Shown: positions 35,289 through 52,392 of the stretch, in pieces
How the letters are laid out: every line of letters begins with the position of its first letter
Numbering within the stretch: position 1 is the stretch's first letter
DNA from: an uncultured Gemmatimonadota bacterium
GTDB lineage: Bacteria; Gemmatimonadota; Gemmatimonadetes; Gemmatimonadales; GWC2-71-9
NCBI GenBank assembly: GCA_946887295.1
Contig: CAMPKP010000001.1
Span: 12,768-76,767, forward strand
Direction: 5' to 3'
DNA length: 64,000 nt
The notes under the pieces: generated by a model
The model's database searches: none
The model's input: only the letters and a program-made list of their open reading frames with translations
Told to the model about the DNA's origin: nothing
Translations under genes and position numbers: made by a program

Positions 35289-36964
35289 GCCGGCACCAGG
35301 CTCGGGGCGGCAGGCTCCCCCTCGATCGGCTCGGACAGCGACGCCCCCGGCGGGATCATCGGGAAGACGTTCGCCTCCTGCTCGATCATGAACTCGACCA
35401 GCGCCGGCCCCGGATGGGCCATGGCCGCGCGCACGGCGTCGCCCACCTCCGCCCCGCGCTCCACCCGCCGGCCGAAGATGCCGTAGGCCTCCGCCAGCCG
35501 GACGTAGTCCGGGCTCCAGATCGGCGTCGCCGAGTAGCGCCGCCCGTGGAAGAACTGCTGCCACTGCCGCACCATCCCGAGATAGCCGTTGTTGAAGACC
35601 GCCATCTTCACCGGGATCCCCTCCTGCACCATGGTGGCGATCTCCTGCATGTTCATCTGGAAACCGCCGTCGCCGGAGATCGCCCAGACCGGCTCGTCCG
35701 GCCGGCCCAGCGCCGCGCCCATCGCCGCCGGCACCGCGAAGCCCATGGTCCCGAGGCCGCCGGAGGTGAGGTGGGTATTGGGACGGCAGTAGGGGAAGAG
35801 CTTCGCGACCCACATCTGGTGCTGGCCCACGTCGGAGACGATCGTGCACCGTCCGGCCGCCGCCTCGTCGATCGCGCCGAGAATCGCCCCGGGCGAGAGG
35901 TCCTCGCGGAAGCTCTCCGGGCGCGGCCGCATGAAATCGGCGATCTGCGCGCGCCACGCTTCACAGTCGCGCGGCGCCACCCGATCGAGCAGGGCGCCCA
36001 GGATCTCGCGTGCGTCGCCCACCAGGCCTACCGCGGTCGCGACGTTCTTGCCGATCTCCGACGGGTCGAGCTCCACGTGGATCACCGTGGCCCCGCGCGC
36101 GAACGCGGCCAGGTTGCCGGTGACCCGGTCGTCGAAGCGGAGGCCGACGCCCAGAATCAGGTCCGCCTGCTGGATCGCGCGGTTCACGTGCACTTCGCCG
36201 TGCATGCCCGGCATGCCGAGATGCAGCGGGTGCGACTCGGGGAACCCGCTGATCCCGAGCAGCGTGGTGATCACGGGAATGCCGGTGCGCTCGGCCAGCG
36301 CGCGCAGCTCCTGGTACGCGCCGGAGAGGATGATCCCATGCCCCGCCATGATGAGCGGCCGCTCGGCCCCGGCCAGGAGGCGGACGGCCTCGTCCAGCAG
36401 CCCGGCGGAGCCCGCGGAACCCACCGGCCGCCGCTGCGTCGGGGCCGGGTCCCGCCACTCGGCCTTCGCCTGCTGCACGTCCTTCGGCACGTCCACCAGC
36501 ACCGGGCCCGGCCGGCCCTCCACCGCGATCGCCAGCGCCTGGCGCACGGCGTCGGCCAGGTCCTCGACGTCCTCGACCAGGAGGCTGTGCTTCGTGATCG
36601 GCTGGGTGATGCCGATGATGTCGGTCTCCTGGAAGGCGTCGCGGCCGATCATGGCGCGCGGCACCTGGCCGGTGATCGCCACGACGGGTGTGCTGTCCAT
36701 GTGCGCGGTGGCGATGCCGGTGACCAGGTTGGTGGCGCCGGGACCCGAGGTCGCCACGCACACGCCGGCCCGCCCGGTCGCGCGCGCGTAGCCATCGGCC
36801 GCGTGCGCCGCCGCCTGCTCGTGCCGCACCAGCACGTGGCGCAGCCCGGGATACTCCGGGAGGGCGTGATAGAACGGCATGATCGCCCCGCCGGGATAGC
36901 CGAAGAGCACGTCCACGCCCTGCTCGAGCAGGACCCGGCAGAGGATCTGGGATCCGGACAGCAC
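35285..36964 (-). CDS. ilvB: Acetolactate synthase large (catalytic) subunit
   Basis: 559 aa, ThDP-dependent. The catalytic Glu is in [18 protein letters not shown], and [19 protein letters not shown] follows. The ThDP/Mg motif is [21 protein letters not shown]...NN. First common step of branched-chain amino acid synthesis. GTG at 36964 starts 2 nt after the leuA stop and is preceded by a run of G. The long upstream open frame is a shadow of leuA. Confidence 0.97.
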   Translation of the reverse strand: MLSGSQILCRVLLEQGVDVLFGYPGGAIMPFYHALPEYPGLRHVLVRHEQAAAHAADGYARATGRAGVCVATSGPGATNLVTGIATAHMDSTPVVAITGQVPRAMIGRDAFQETDIIGITQPITKHSLLVEDVEDLADAVRQALAIAVEGRPGPVLVDVPKDVQQAKAEWRDPAPTQRRPVGSAGSAGLLDEAVRLLAGAERPLIMAGHGIILSGAYQELRALAERTGIPVITTLLGISGFPESHPLHLGMPGMHGEVHVNRAIQQADLILGVGLRFDDRVTGNLAAFARGATVIHVELDPSEIGKNVATAVGLVGDAREILGALLDRVAPRDCEAWRAQIADFMRPRPESFREDLSPGAILGAIDEAAAGRCTIVSDVGQHQMWVAKLFPYCRPNTHLTSGGLGTMGFAVPAAMGAALGRPDEPVWAISGDGGFQMNMQEIATMVQEGIPVKMAVFNNGYLGMVRQWQQFFHGRRYSATPIWSPDYVRLAEAYGIFGRRVERGAEVGDAVRAAMAHPGPALVEFMIEQEANVFPMIPPGASLSEPIEGEPAAPSLVPA

Positions 36965-36966
36965 TT

Positions 36967-38523
36967 CTACACCCCCCACAGGTACACCGCGTTGAGGGAC
37001 GTCGACTCCAGCCGGTCGGCGTGCCTCGCCTTGTTGAGCGCGTTCACGAGGGCCCGCGCGCTGGCTTCCACGATGTCGGTCGAGGCGCCGTGCCCGGAGA
37101 GCGACTTGCCGTCCACCTTGGCCTGGAGAAAGACCTGGCCGACACTGTCGCGGCCCGGGGTGAGCGAGCGCAGCTGAAGGCTCATCACCTCGAGCTGGCG
37201 GCCGGTGATCTCGCTGATGGCGGTGAAGGCCGCGGCGATCGGGCCGTCGCCGGTGCCGCGCGCCGAGCGCTCGCCGGGCCAGGCACCGGTCATCCGGACC
37301 TCGGCCGTGGGGCTCACGCTGCCGCAGACGACCCGCAGGTGGGTGAGCTGGAATTCCTCGGGGGCGTCGTGGAAGCTGTCGTGCAGCAGCGCGAGCAGGT
37401 CCTCGTCGAGGATCTCGCGCTTGCGGTCGGCCAGCACGATGAACTCGCGGTACACCTCGGCGAGCTGCACGTCGGTCAGATCGTAGCCCAGGTCGCGGAA
37501 GCGGCGCTCCAGCCCATGCCGGCCCGAGTGCTTGCCGAGGACCAGCGTCGAGCGCGGGATGCCCACCATCTCGGGCTGGATGATCTCGTAGGTCAGCCCG
37601 TTCTGGAGCATCCCGTGCTGGTGGATCCCCGCCTCGTGGGCGAAGGCGTTCCGGCCCACGATGGCCTTGTTGGGTTGGGGGAAGACGCCGGTGAGGTACG
37701 ACAGCAGCTGGCTCGCGCGGTAGATCTCGCGGGGCTCCACGTTGCAACGGAAGCACAGGGCGCCCCCGCGCACCTGCGCGGCGATCACGATCTCCTCCAG
37801 CGCGGCGTTGCCGGCCCGCTCGCCGATGCCATTCACCGTGCACTCGACCTGGCGCGCCCCGGCGGCAATGGCCGCGAGCGAGTTCGCCACCGCCAGGCCC
37901 AGGTCGTCGTGACAGTGCGCGCTGAGCACGACCTGGTCCGCGCCCGGCACCCGCGCCAGCACGTCCCGGAACATCGCGCCATACTCGTCGGGCATCGCGT
38001 AGCCGACGGTGTCGGGCAGGTTGATCGTGGTGGCGCCCTCCTCGATCGCGGCCTGGACCACGCGGCAGAGGAAATCGGGGTCGGTCCGGCTGGCGTCCTC
38101 CGCCGAGAACTCGACGTCGTCGGTGAAGCCCCGCGCGCGCCGCACCCCGGCCCGGGCCCGTTCCACGACCTCGTCACGGCTCAGCCGCAGCTTCTCCCGC
38201 ATGTGGAGATCCGACGTCGAGATGAAGACGTGCAGCCGGGGCCGCTCGGCACCGGACAGGGCCTCGCCGGCGAGATCGATGTCCCGCTCGGTGCAGCGCG
38301 CCAGCGCCGCGATGACCGGCCGGCGCACCTCGGCGGCGATCTCCCGCACGCTCCGGTAGTCGCCCTCCGACGCGGCGGGAAAGCCCGCCTCGATGATGTC
38401 CACCCCCAGCGCGTCGAGCTGCCGGGCGAGCCGGATCTTCTCCTCCGGGGTGAGGCTGTTGCCGGGTGCCTGCTCGCCGTCGCGCAGCGTGGTGTCGAAG
38501 ATGAGGACTTCGCTGGTGCCCAT
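36967..38523 (-). CDS. leuA: 2-isopropylmalate synthase
   Basis: 518 aa, type-1 LeuA with a C-terminal regulatory domain (about 390-518) for leucine feedback. Catalytic signatures: FDTTLRDGEQAPGNSLTPEEK, HCHDDLGLAVANSLAAIAAG split over two lines of the barrel, and AGIHQHGML. First gene of leuA-ilvBNC-leuCDB. Its transcript begins with a leader peptide and an attenuator hairpin 33 nt before the ATG. Confidence 0.97.
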   Translation of the reverse strand: MGTSEVLIFDTTLRDGEQAPGNSLTPEEKIRLARQLDALGVDIIEAGFPAASEGDYRSVREIAAEVRRPVIAALARCTERDIDLAGEALSGAERPRLHVFISTSDLHMREKLRLSRDEVVERARAGVRRARGFTDDVEFSAEDASRTDPDFLCRVVQAAIEEGATTINLPDTVGYAMPDEYGAMFRDVLARVPGADQVVLSAHCHDDLGLAVANSLAAIAAGARQVECTVNGIGERAGNAALEEIVIAAQVRGGALCFRCNVEPREIYRASQLLSYLTGVFPQPNKAIVGRNAFAHEAGIHQHGMLQNGLTYEIIQPEMVGIPRSTLVLGKHSGRHGLERRFRDLGYDLTDVQLAEVYREFIVLADRKREILDEDLLALLHDSFHDAPEEFQLTHLRVVCGSVSPTAEVRMTGAWPGERSARGTGDGPIAAAFTAISEITGRQLEVMSLQLRSLTPGRDSVGQVFLQAKVDGKSLSGHGASTDIVEASARALVNALNKARHADRLESTSLNAVYLWGV

Positions 38524-38555
38524 AGACGCTTTCGAATCCGGGAAGAGGGTGAACG

Positions 38556-38587
38556 AAAAGCGCCGCGGACCTTCTGGTCCGCGGCGC
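38556..38587 (-). terminator. leuA attenuator terminator
   Basis: On the minus strand a 12-bp perfect stem (38587-38576 with 38571-38560), AGAA loop, then TTTT (38559-38556). It lies between the leader peptide and leuA. The 5' arm can pair instead with TCCGCGGCG (38648-38640) inside the leader gene, a 9-bp antiterminator. Confidence 0.85.
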
Positions 38588-38619
38588 CTGGTGCATTCGA
38601 TCGAGACGCTGCTACTGTC

Positions 38620-38721
38620 TCACGTTGCTCGTACCGGCACGCCGCGGATTCCCGGGTCCCCGATAAGGAGGGGAAGCAGGAGGCCGAGAAGGACGACGAC
38701 GAGCGAGAGACCGAGCGGCAT
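38620..38721 (-). CDS. leu/ilv operon leader peptide
   Basis: 33 residues, ATG at 38721 with GAGGAAG about 11 nt upstream. Codons 3-20 are almost all Leu, Val and Ile (for example LVVVLLGLLLPLLI). In total there are 10 Leu, 5 Val and 2 Ile, the three end products of the operon. Position before a terminator and alternative pairing inside the gene are those of an ilv/leu attenuation leader. An alternative reading, a tiny membrane protein, is less likely given the terminator right after it. Confidence 0.8.
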   Translation of the reverse strand: MPLGLSLVVVLLGLLLPLLIGDPGIRGVPVRAT

Positions 38722-38789
38722 GTGGTTCGAAGCTTCCTCGAGTTGTCCGGTGGGCCGCCGAGCGGGTGCCTGAATCGGCGGCGTTCGGG

Positions 38790-38819
38790 AGGCTAACGTG
38801 CGGTGCGGTGCGCTGTCAA
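38790..38819 (-). promoter_or_regulatory. leu/ilv operon promoter
   Basis: TTGACA (38819-38814), 18-nt spacer, TAGCCT (38795-38790) on the minus strand. Predicted start near 38783, about 60 nt before the leader peptide. Confidence 0.65.
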
Positions 38820-38834
38820 GGGGGCCACGCCGGG

Positions 38835-38863
38835 TTGACGGATACGCCGCGATGCATAATAAT
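38835..38863 (+). promoter_or_regulatory. gltB leader promoter (leaderless arrangement)
   Basis: TTGACG (38835-38840), 17 nt, AATAAT (38858-38863), then 6 nt to an ATG at 38870. It is divergent from the leu promoter with 15 bp between the two -35 boxes. Confidence 0.7.
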
Positions 38864-38869
38864 ACGACC

Positions 38870-38935
38870 ATGAGTCGCGCACGCCTCGCCCCGGTCCTTC
38901 TTAATACCGTCCGCTCCACGGGAGCGACCGGGTAG
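38870..38935 (+). CDS. Leaderless leader peptide of the gltB attenuator
   Basis: 21 codons, starting where transcription is expected to start. The frame contains APVLLNTVRS and ends in TAG. It spans two of four mutually exclusive pairing segments: 38912-38917 (CGCTCC) and 38920-38926 (GGGAGCG). There is no enrichment in Glu or Gln, so the amino acid sensed, if any, is unclear. No Shine-Dalgarno sequence is possible because the 5' leader would be absent. Confidence 0.5.
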   Translation: MSRARLAPVLLNTVRSTGATG

Positions 38936-38960
38936 GCCGTCGCGCACGCGATTGCTCCCG

Positions 38961-38988
38961 GCCCGCTCCCGATGGAGCGGGCTTTTTT
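38961..38988 (+). terminator. gltB attenuator terminator
   Basis: 9-bp stem (38961-38969 with 38974-38982), CGAT loop and six T (38983-38988). It is a strong intrinsic terminator 56 nt upstream of the gltB ATG. Its 5' arm (CGCTCCC, 38964-38970) can pair instead with GGGAGCG at 38920-38926. Confidence 0.9.
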
Positions 38989-39044
38989 CTTGCCCCGGAC
39001 CCGGCCTCTCCGGCCGGATGGGGCGCCAACCAGCAGGAGGCACC

Positions 39045-43691
<4,647 letters not shown>

Positions 43692-43730
43692 CGCACTTCG
43701 AGGTCGAGAGCACCGGGCCGGGCCCTGCTC

Positions 43731-43775
43731 TTGACGGCCACGGGGATTCCCGTAACTTGCTGAACAACAAGCAAG
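43731..43775 (+). promoter_or_regulatory. tetR promoter and operator
   Basis: TTGACG (43731-43736), 16 nt, TAACTT (43753-43758). A dyad CTTGCT-N8-AGCAAG (43756-43775) covers the -10 and start point, the usual place for autorepression by a TetR-family protein. Confidence 0.6.
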
Positions 43776-43791
43776 CTTCCCATGAGGTGCC

Positions 43792-44466
43792 ATGGCCTCC
43801 GTTCCCGACCGCGAACGCAACCCCGCCCGCACCCGCGCCGCCATTCTCGACGCCGCGGAGAAGTTGTTTGCGGCCAAGGGGTTCGAGGCCACCAGCCTGA
43901 ACGAGGTGGGCACCGCCGCCGGGGTCTCGCGGGGCACGCCCGGCTACTTCTTCGGGTCCAAGGGCGACCTCTACCAGGCCGTCCTCGATCGCTCCTTTGC
44001 GGAGGTCCGGCAAGCGGTCAGGGCGGGCCGGGCGAGAGCGATGGCGAGCAGCCAGAGCCCGGATGCGATCCTCGCCGGCGCCGTCTCCGACTATTTCGAC
44101 TTCCTTGCCGCGCGCCCCAATTTCATCCGGCTGATCGAGCGCGAGGCGCTCAACGGCGGCCCCCAGCTCGACGAGGTGAGCCATCTCTCGGCGGGCCAGG
44201 AGGCGCTGGCCGCGATCAGCGCCGAGCTGGGGCTGGACGACTCACCGTCGGGCGAGGCGGCACAGCTGCTCCTCAGCATCATCGCCCTCTGCTGGTTCCA
44301 CCTGATCCATGCGCGCACCGTGGCCCCTGCCGTGGGCGTGACGCTGGAGAGCCCGGACGACCTCGAGCGGCGCCGGCGACACATCGTCGGCCTGGTGCTG
44401 CATGGGCTCGCCGGGCTCGAGCGCCCTGCGATCTCCACCCTCAACCAACCCTCCGGCCATGACTGA
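43792..44466 (+). CDS. TetR-family transcriptional regulator
   Basis: 224 aa. The N-terminal helix-turn-helix is at about residues 15-60 (AAILDAAEKLFAAKGFEATS, then AAGVSRGTPGYFFGSKGDLY). The ligand-binding C-terminal domain follows. It is the first gene of an operon with an acyl-CoA dehydrogenase (8-nt overlap), so the ligand is probably a fatty acyl-CoA (inference). An operator-like dyad sits in its promoter. GAGG RBS. Confidence 0.92.
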   Translation: MASVPDRERNPARTRAAILDAAEKLFAAKGFEATSLNEVGTAAGVSRGTPGYFFGSKGDLYQAVLDRSFAEVRQAVRAGRARAMASSQSPDAILAGAVSDYFDFLAARPNFIRLIEREALNGGPQLDEVSHLSAGQEALAAISAELGLDDSPSGEAAQLLLSIIALCWFHLIHARTVAPAVGVTLESPDDLERRRRHIVGLVLHGLAGLERPAISTLNQPSGHD

Positions 44467-46327
44467 CGTACTCGTTCCCACCAGCCCGACGCCCGGCCCC
44501 CCCGCCTCGGAGCAGGAGGCGCGCGAGGTCGCCGAAGCCGCGCGCGAGAAAGAATGGCAGGCGCCGAGCTTCGTCCGGGAGCTGTTCGAGGGATCGTTCC
44601 GACTGGACCTGGTGCACCCCTTCCCGGCGCCGGATCCCGCCGACCTCGAGCGCGCCCGGCCTTTCATGGAGCGGCTGGAGCGCTTCATGCGGGAGCGGGT
44701 GGACAGCGACATGATCGACCGCGAAGGGAAGATCCCCAGCTACATCGTGAAGGGACTGGGCGACATCGGCGCCTTCGGGATCAAGATCCCCGCCGAGTAC
44801 GGGGGCCTCGGCCTGAGCCAGTACAGCTACACCCGGGCAATCGCGCTGGTCACCAGCCAGGACGGAAACCTGACGGCGCTGCTGTCCGCGGCGCAGTCCA
44901 TCGGCGTGCCGACGCCGCTCAAGCTCTTCGGCACGCCGGAGCAGAAGAAGCGGTATCTGCCCCGACTGGCCCGGGGGGCCGTGTCCGCCTTCGCCCTCAC
45001 CGAGAACCAGGTGGGCTCCGATCCGGCGGGCCTGCAGACCACGGCGACGCTGTCGGAGGACGGCAGCCACTACGTGCTGAACGGCGAGAAGCTCTGGTGC
45101 ACCAACGGAACCATCGCGGAGCTGATGGTGGTGATGGCCCGCACCGGACCGAAGAAGATCACCGCGTTCATCGTGGAGGCCGACTGGCCCGGAGTCGAAG
45201 TGGTCCAGCGGCTCCACTTCATGGGACTCAAGGCCATCGAGAACGGCGTCATCCGCTTCCACAACGTGCGGGTGCCGGCGGACAACGTGCTCTGGGGCGA
45301 GGGCAAGGGCCTGAAGCTGGCGCTCATCACCCTCAACACCGGCCGGCTCACCCTGCCCGCCTCCGCGGTGGCCGGCTCCAAGCGCGCGCTCGAGTTCGCC
45401 CGCCGCTGGTCCGCGGAGCGGGTGCAGTGGGGCGCGGCGATCGGCAAGCACGACGCGATCGCGCAGAAGCTGGGACGGATGGCCGCCGAGATCTTCGCCA
45501 TGGAAGCGGTCTCCGACCTGGCCTCGCTGCTGGCGGACCGCGGCGACGCCGACATCCGTCTCGAGGCCGCGATGGCCAAGATGTGGAACACGGAAGTAGG
45601 CTGGCGGATCGTCGACGACACGCTCCAGATCAAGGGCGGCCGTGGGTACGAGACGGCGGACAGCCTGCGCAGCCGGGGCGAGCGGCCGGAACCGATCGAG
45701 CGGATGATGCGGGACTTCCGGATCAACCTGATCTTCGAGGGCTCCAGCGAGATCATGCGGCTGTTCATCGCCCGGGAGGCGGTGGACACCCACCTCCGCG
45801 TCGCGGGGGACATCATCGACCCCAAGGCGCCGATGGGGAAGAAGATCAAGGCCCTGCTCCGGTCGGGCGTCTACTACGCCTACTGGTACCCCAAGCTGTT
45901 CCTGGGCTGGGGTCACGCGCCGCGCTACGCCGAATTCGGCCGGCTGGCGGGGCACGTGCGATTCGTGGACCGCTCCTGCCGGCGCCTGGCCCGGACGCTG
46001 TTCCACTGCATGGTCCGCTTCGGCCCCAGGCTCGAGAAGCGGCAGGCGGTGCTGGGCCGCCTGGTCGAGATCGGCGCGGAGCTGCTGGCGATGACGGCAG
46101 CCTGCTCGAGGGCGCAGGCCATGGCCACCCAGGGCGGCGAGGCCGGCAGCGGGGCCGTCGAGCTGGCCGACGTCTTCTGCCGGCACGCGAGGCGGCGGGT
46201 GGAGGACCGCTTCCGGGCCGTGTTCGAGAACGACGATGTCGAGACCTACCGGGTGGCGCAGCAGGTGCTGCGCGGAGAGCACGGCTGGCTCGAGGCCGGG
46301 ATGGTGAGAACTCCGGAAGCGGAGTAG
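44459..46327 (+). CDS. Acyl-CoA dehydrogenase
   Basis: 622 aa, larger than short-chain ACADs and similar in size to very-long-chain types with a C-terminal extension (about 460-622). Motifs: FALTENQVGSDPAG (FAD/substrate), GLKAIENGVIRFHNVRVP, and INLIFEGSSEIMRLFIAREA holding the catalytic Glu. First oxidative step of fatty acid beta-oxidation, giving FADH2 via electron-transfer flavoprotein. Start overlaps the tetR stop. The chain length preferred cannot be stated. Confidence 0.9.
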   Translation: MTDVLVPTSPTPGPPASEQEAREVAEAAREKEWQAPSFVRELFEGSFRLDLVHPFPAPDPADLERARPFMERLERFMRERVDSDMIDREGKIPSYIVKGLGDIGAFGIKIPAEYGGLGLSQYSYTRAIALVTSQDGNLTALLSAAQSIGVPTPLKLFGTPEQKKRYLPRLARGAVSAFALTENQVGSDPAGLQTTATLSEDGSHYVLNGEKLWCTNGTIAELMVVMARTGPKKITAFIVEADWPGVEVVQRLHFMGLKAIENGVIRFHNVRVPADNVLWGEGKGLKLALITLNTGRLTLPASAVAGSKRALEFARRWSAERVQWGAAIGKHDAIAQKLGRMAAEIFAMEAVSDLASLLADRGDADIRLEAAMAKMWNTEVGWRIVDDTLQIKGGRGYETADSLRSRGERPEPIERMMRDFRINLIFEGSSEIMRLFIAREAVDTHLRVAGDIIDPKAPMGKKIKALLRSGVYYAYWYPKLFLGWGHAPRYAEFGRLAGHVRFVDRSCRRLARTLFHCMVRFGPRLEKRQAVLGRLVEIGAELLAMTAACSRAQAMATQGGEAGSGAVELADVFCRHARRRVEDRFRAVFENDDVETYRVAQQVLRGEHGWLEAGMVRTPEAE

Positions 46328-46336
46328 GATTCGTCC

Positions 46337-46729
46337 ATGGCCATCGCCGAAGGCAGAACCATCCCGTTTACGGGACCCGAAGCGGTAGACGTCGGAGTGC
46401 TGGAGACGTTCGAGTACGCGGGCCCCGATCAGGAGATCGTGACCGAGACCCGCGAGTTCAGCCCGGTCTGTCCCTACAGCGGGCTCCCCGACTACGCCAC
46501 GCTCCGGATCACGTACGTGCCGACCGACCGCTGCATCGAGCTCAAGAGCCTGAAGTACTACGTCACCAGCTATCGGAACGTGGGCATCTTCCAGGAGCAC
46601 GCCACGGCGAAGATCGCCGAGGATCTCCAGCGGGTGCTCCAGGCGAAGCGCCTGGTGGTGACCACGATCTACAATCCGCGGGGCGGGTTCGACACGACCT
46701 GCACGGTCGAGCTGCCGGGGAGGAAGTAG
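46337..46729 (+). CDS. queF: NADPH-dependent preQ0 reductase QueF
   Basis: 130 aa, the short unimodular QueF. The active-site Cys is in FSPVCPYSGLPDYA, and the family signature ELKSLKYYVTSYRNVGIFQEH is present. It reduces preQ0 to preQ1 in queuosine synthesis. The earlier steps queC and queE are 10 kb downstream in this window. The gene starts 9 nt after the acyl-CoA dehydrogenase stop. Confidence 0.96.
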   Translation: MAIAEGRTIPFTGPEAVDVGVLETFEYAGPDQEIVTETREFSPVCPYSGLPDYATLRITYVPTDRCIELKSLKYYVTSYRNVGIFQEHATAKIAEDLQRVLQAKRLVVTTIYNPRGGFDTTCTVELPGRK

Positions 46730-46785
46730 CAGCTACCTGACGGACACGACAGCCACCCGACCCCGCGCATCGGCGACGGGTCACT

Positions 46786-46819
46786 CGAGCGCCCGCTGTC
46801 ACCCGACAGCGGGCGCTCG
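46786..46819. terminator. Terminator-like perfect hairpin after queF
   Basis: 15-bp perfect stem (46786-46800 with 46805-46819), ACCC loop, no T tract. Same architecture as the stems at 7325 and 10508. Confidence 0.6.
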
Positions 46820-46867
46820 GGACGACGGCGGGGCGCCGGTTGCTGGCGAATGCGGCCCGGCGCAAGT

Positions 46868-46873
46868 TATACT
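46868..46873 (+). promoter_or_regulatory. gltA -10 element
   Basis: TATACT, 5 of 6 matches, 52 nt before the gltA start. No good -35 is seen at 16-18 nt. Confidence 0.4.
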
Positions 46874-46925
46874 CGAAATCGCACCCCGGCGTTCCCTCCG
46901 ACGCGTCCTCCGAAGGAGCAGTTAA

Positions 46926-48208
<1,283 letters not shown>

Positions 48209-48212
<4 letters not shown>

Positions 48213-50167
48213 CCACGCACCAGCTGGACACGCTGCTCACCGAGCAGCGCCGCTTCCCTCCCCCGGCCGGGTTCGCCGCCGCGGCCAACGCGCGGGAGGA
48301 GCTCTACCGGCTCGCGGAGCGGAACCAGGAGGCCTTCTGGGCCGAGCAGGCCCGCGCGCTCCAGTGGATCCGGCCGTGGGACCGGGTGCTGGAATGGACT
48401 CCACCGCACGCGAAGTGGTTCGTCGGCGGGCAGCTGAACGCGGCCGCCAACTGCCTGGACCGCCACCTCGACGGGCCCACCCGCAACAAGGCCGCGCTGA
48501 TCTGGGAAGGCGAGCCGGGCGACCGTCGAGTGCTGACCTACTGGGAACTCGCCCGTGAGGTCCGCAAGGCGGCCAACGCGTTGAAGCGGCTCGGCGTGCA
48601 GAAGGGCGATCGAGTGGCGATCTACATGCCGCTCCTGCCCGAGGCCGCGATCGCCATGCTGGCGTGCGCCAGGATCGGCGCGGTGCACTCGGTCATCTTC
48701 GGCGGCTTCTCGGCCGAATCGGTGCGCGATCGGGTGAATGACGCGGAGGCGAAGGTGCTGATCACCGCCGACGCCGGCTACCGGCGGGGGCAGGTGCTGC
48801 CGCTCAAGCGCATGGCCGACGCCGCCCTGACCGCCACGCCGTCGATCCAGCACTGCGTGGTGGTGCGGCGCAGGGCCGGCAGCGAGGGGGACGAGGCGTT
48901 CGCGCAGATGACCGAAGGGCGCGACCACTGGTGGCACCGCCTGCTCGACGCCGAGTCCGCCGAGTGCGAGCCCACGGCGATGGACGCAGAGGATCTGCTT
49001 TTCATCCTGTATACCTCGGGCACCACCGGGAAGCCGAAAGGGATCGTGCACACGACCGGCGGCTATCTCACCCAGGTGGCCGCGACCACCCGGTACGTGT
49101 TCGACCTGAAGCCCGAGGACGTGTTCTGGTGCACCGCGGACATCGGCTGGGTCACCGGACACTCGTACGTCGTGTACGGGCCGCTCGCGAACGGCGCCAC
49201 GGTGCTGATCTACGAGGGCGCGCCGGACTGGCCGGAGCAAGACCGCTTCTGGTCGCTGGTCGCGCGCCACGGGGTGACGGTGCTCTATACCGCCCCCACC
49301 GCGATCCGGGCGTTCATGAAATGGGGGACCGAGCATCCGGCCCGGCACGACCTCTCGAGCCTGCGTCTCCTGGGCTCGGTGGGGGAGCCGATCAACCCCG
49401 AGGCCTGGATCTGGTATCACACCCACATCGGCGGCGGCCGCTGCCCCATCGTGGACACGTGGTGGCAGACCGAGACCGGCGGAATCATGATCACCCCGCT
49501 GCCGGGCGTCACCACCACCAAGCCGGGCTCCGCCACCATACCGTTTCCCGGCATCACGGCCGAGCTGGTGGATGCGGCCGGCACGGTGATGACCAGGGGA
49601 GGCGGCTTCCTGACGCTTCCGGAGCCGTGGCCCGGCATGCTCCGAACCATCTACCGTGACGACCAGCGCTACCGCGACACCTACTGGTCGCGATTTCCCG
49701 GCCGCTACTTCGCCGGCGACGGGGCCAAGCTCGACGAGGATGGGTACTGGTGGATCCTGGGACGGGTCGACGACGTGCTGAACGTCGCCGGCCACCGGAT
49801 CGGGACGATGGAGGTGGAGAGCGCGCTGGTCGAGCATCCGTCGGTGGCCGAGGCCGCGGTGGTCGGGCGGGCGCACGAGCTCAAGGGACAGGCGCTGGCG
49901 GCGTTCGTCACCCTGAAGGACGGACAGCACCCGACGTCCGAGCTCAAGGACGATCTCAAGGCGCACGTGACCCAGAAGATCGGCGCGATCGCCCGGCCGG
50001 ACGACATCTTCTTCTCGGCCGACCTGCCGAAGACGCGAAGCGGCAAGATCATGCGACGGCTGCTGAAGGACATCGCCGAGGGCCGCGCGCTGGGCGACAC
50101 GACCACGCTGGCGGATCCGAACGTGGTGAGCAGGCTGAAGGAGATGTACGAGGAGAAGGAGGGATAG
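48209..50167 (+). CDS. acs: Acetyl-CoA synthetase (AMP-forming)
   Basis: 652 aa. It activates acetate to acetyl-CoA. Motifs: [45 protein letters not shown], and the C-terminal [13 protein letters not shown] with Lys613, the site acetylated in other Acs proteins. The GTG start at 48209 overlaps the gltA stop (GTGA). Upstream parts of the open frame are shadows of gltA. Confidence 0.96.
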
Positions 50168-50214
50168 TCGAAGCGCGGGACCTTCTCCGCGATCGAAGCC
50201 GTCGGGAGAAGGTC

Positions 50215-52163
<1,949 letters not shown>

Positions 52164-52164
<1 letters not shown>

Positions 52165-52192
52165 TTGTAATGGTAAGCGACAGTCATGGAAA
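52164..52192 (-). promoter_or_regulatory. Putative speA promoter
   Basis: On the minus strand, TTTCCA (52192-52187), 17 nt, TACAAT (52169-52164). The -10 matches 5 of 6. Expected start near 52157. Confidence 0.55.
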
Positions 52193-52328
52193 GCGTCGTG
52201 GCGGCACCGCTACAGCACCCCCTCCCGGAGCACGGTGCAGCCTCTCTCACCTCCTCTAACTGCCTCCGCAAGGGCGACTTCCGAACCGAGCAAATGCTCC
52301 CCTCCCGGGCACGAAGCTCGCACCTCGG

Positions 52329-52370
52329 GTGGGTGCAGTCCCTGACGCAGAGAGCAGCGGACTGCACCAC
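52329..52370 (+). other. Hairpin in the leader of the 52393 gene
   Basis: 12-bp stem with one bulged G (52329-52341 with 52359-52370) and a 17-nt loop, 22 nt upstream of the start codon. Together with 52165-52328, where no gene is seen, it forms a leader of unknown role. Confidence 0.5.
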
Positions 52371-52392
52371 CGTTCCAAGATCGGGAGGAGTC

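Noticed and set aside
52165..52392. Possible T-box or amino-acid riboswitch leader
   Set aside because: A hairpin is present, but the conserved T-box sequence and a downstream terminator are missing.
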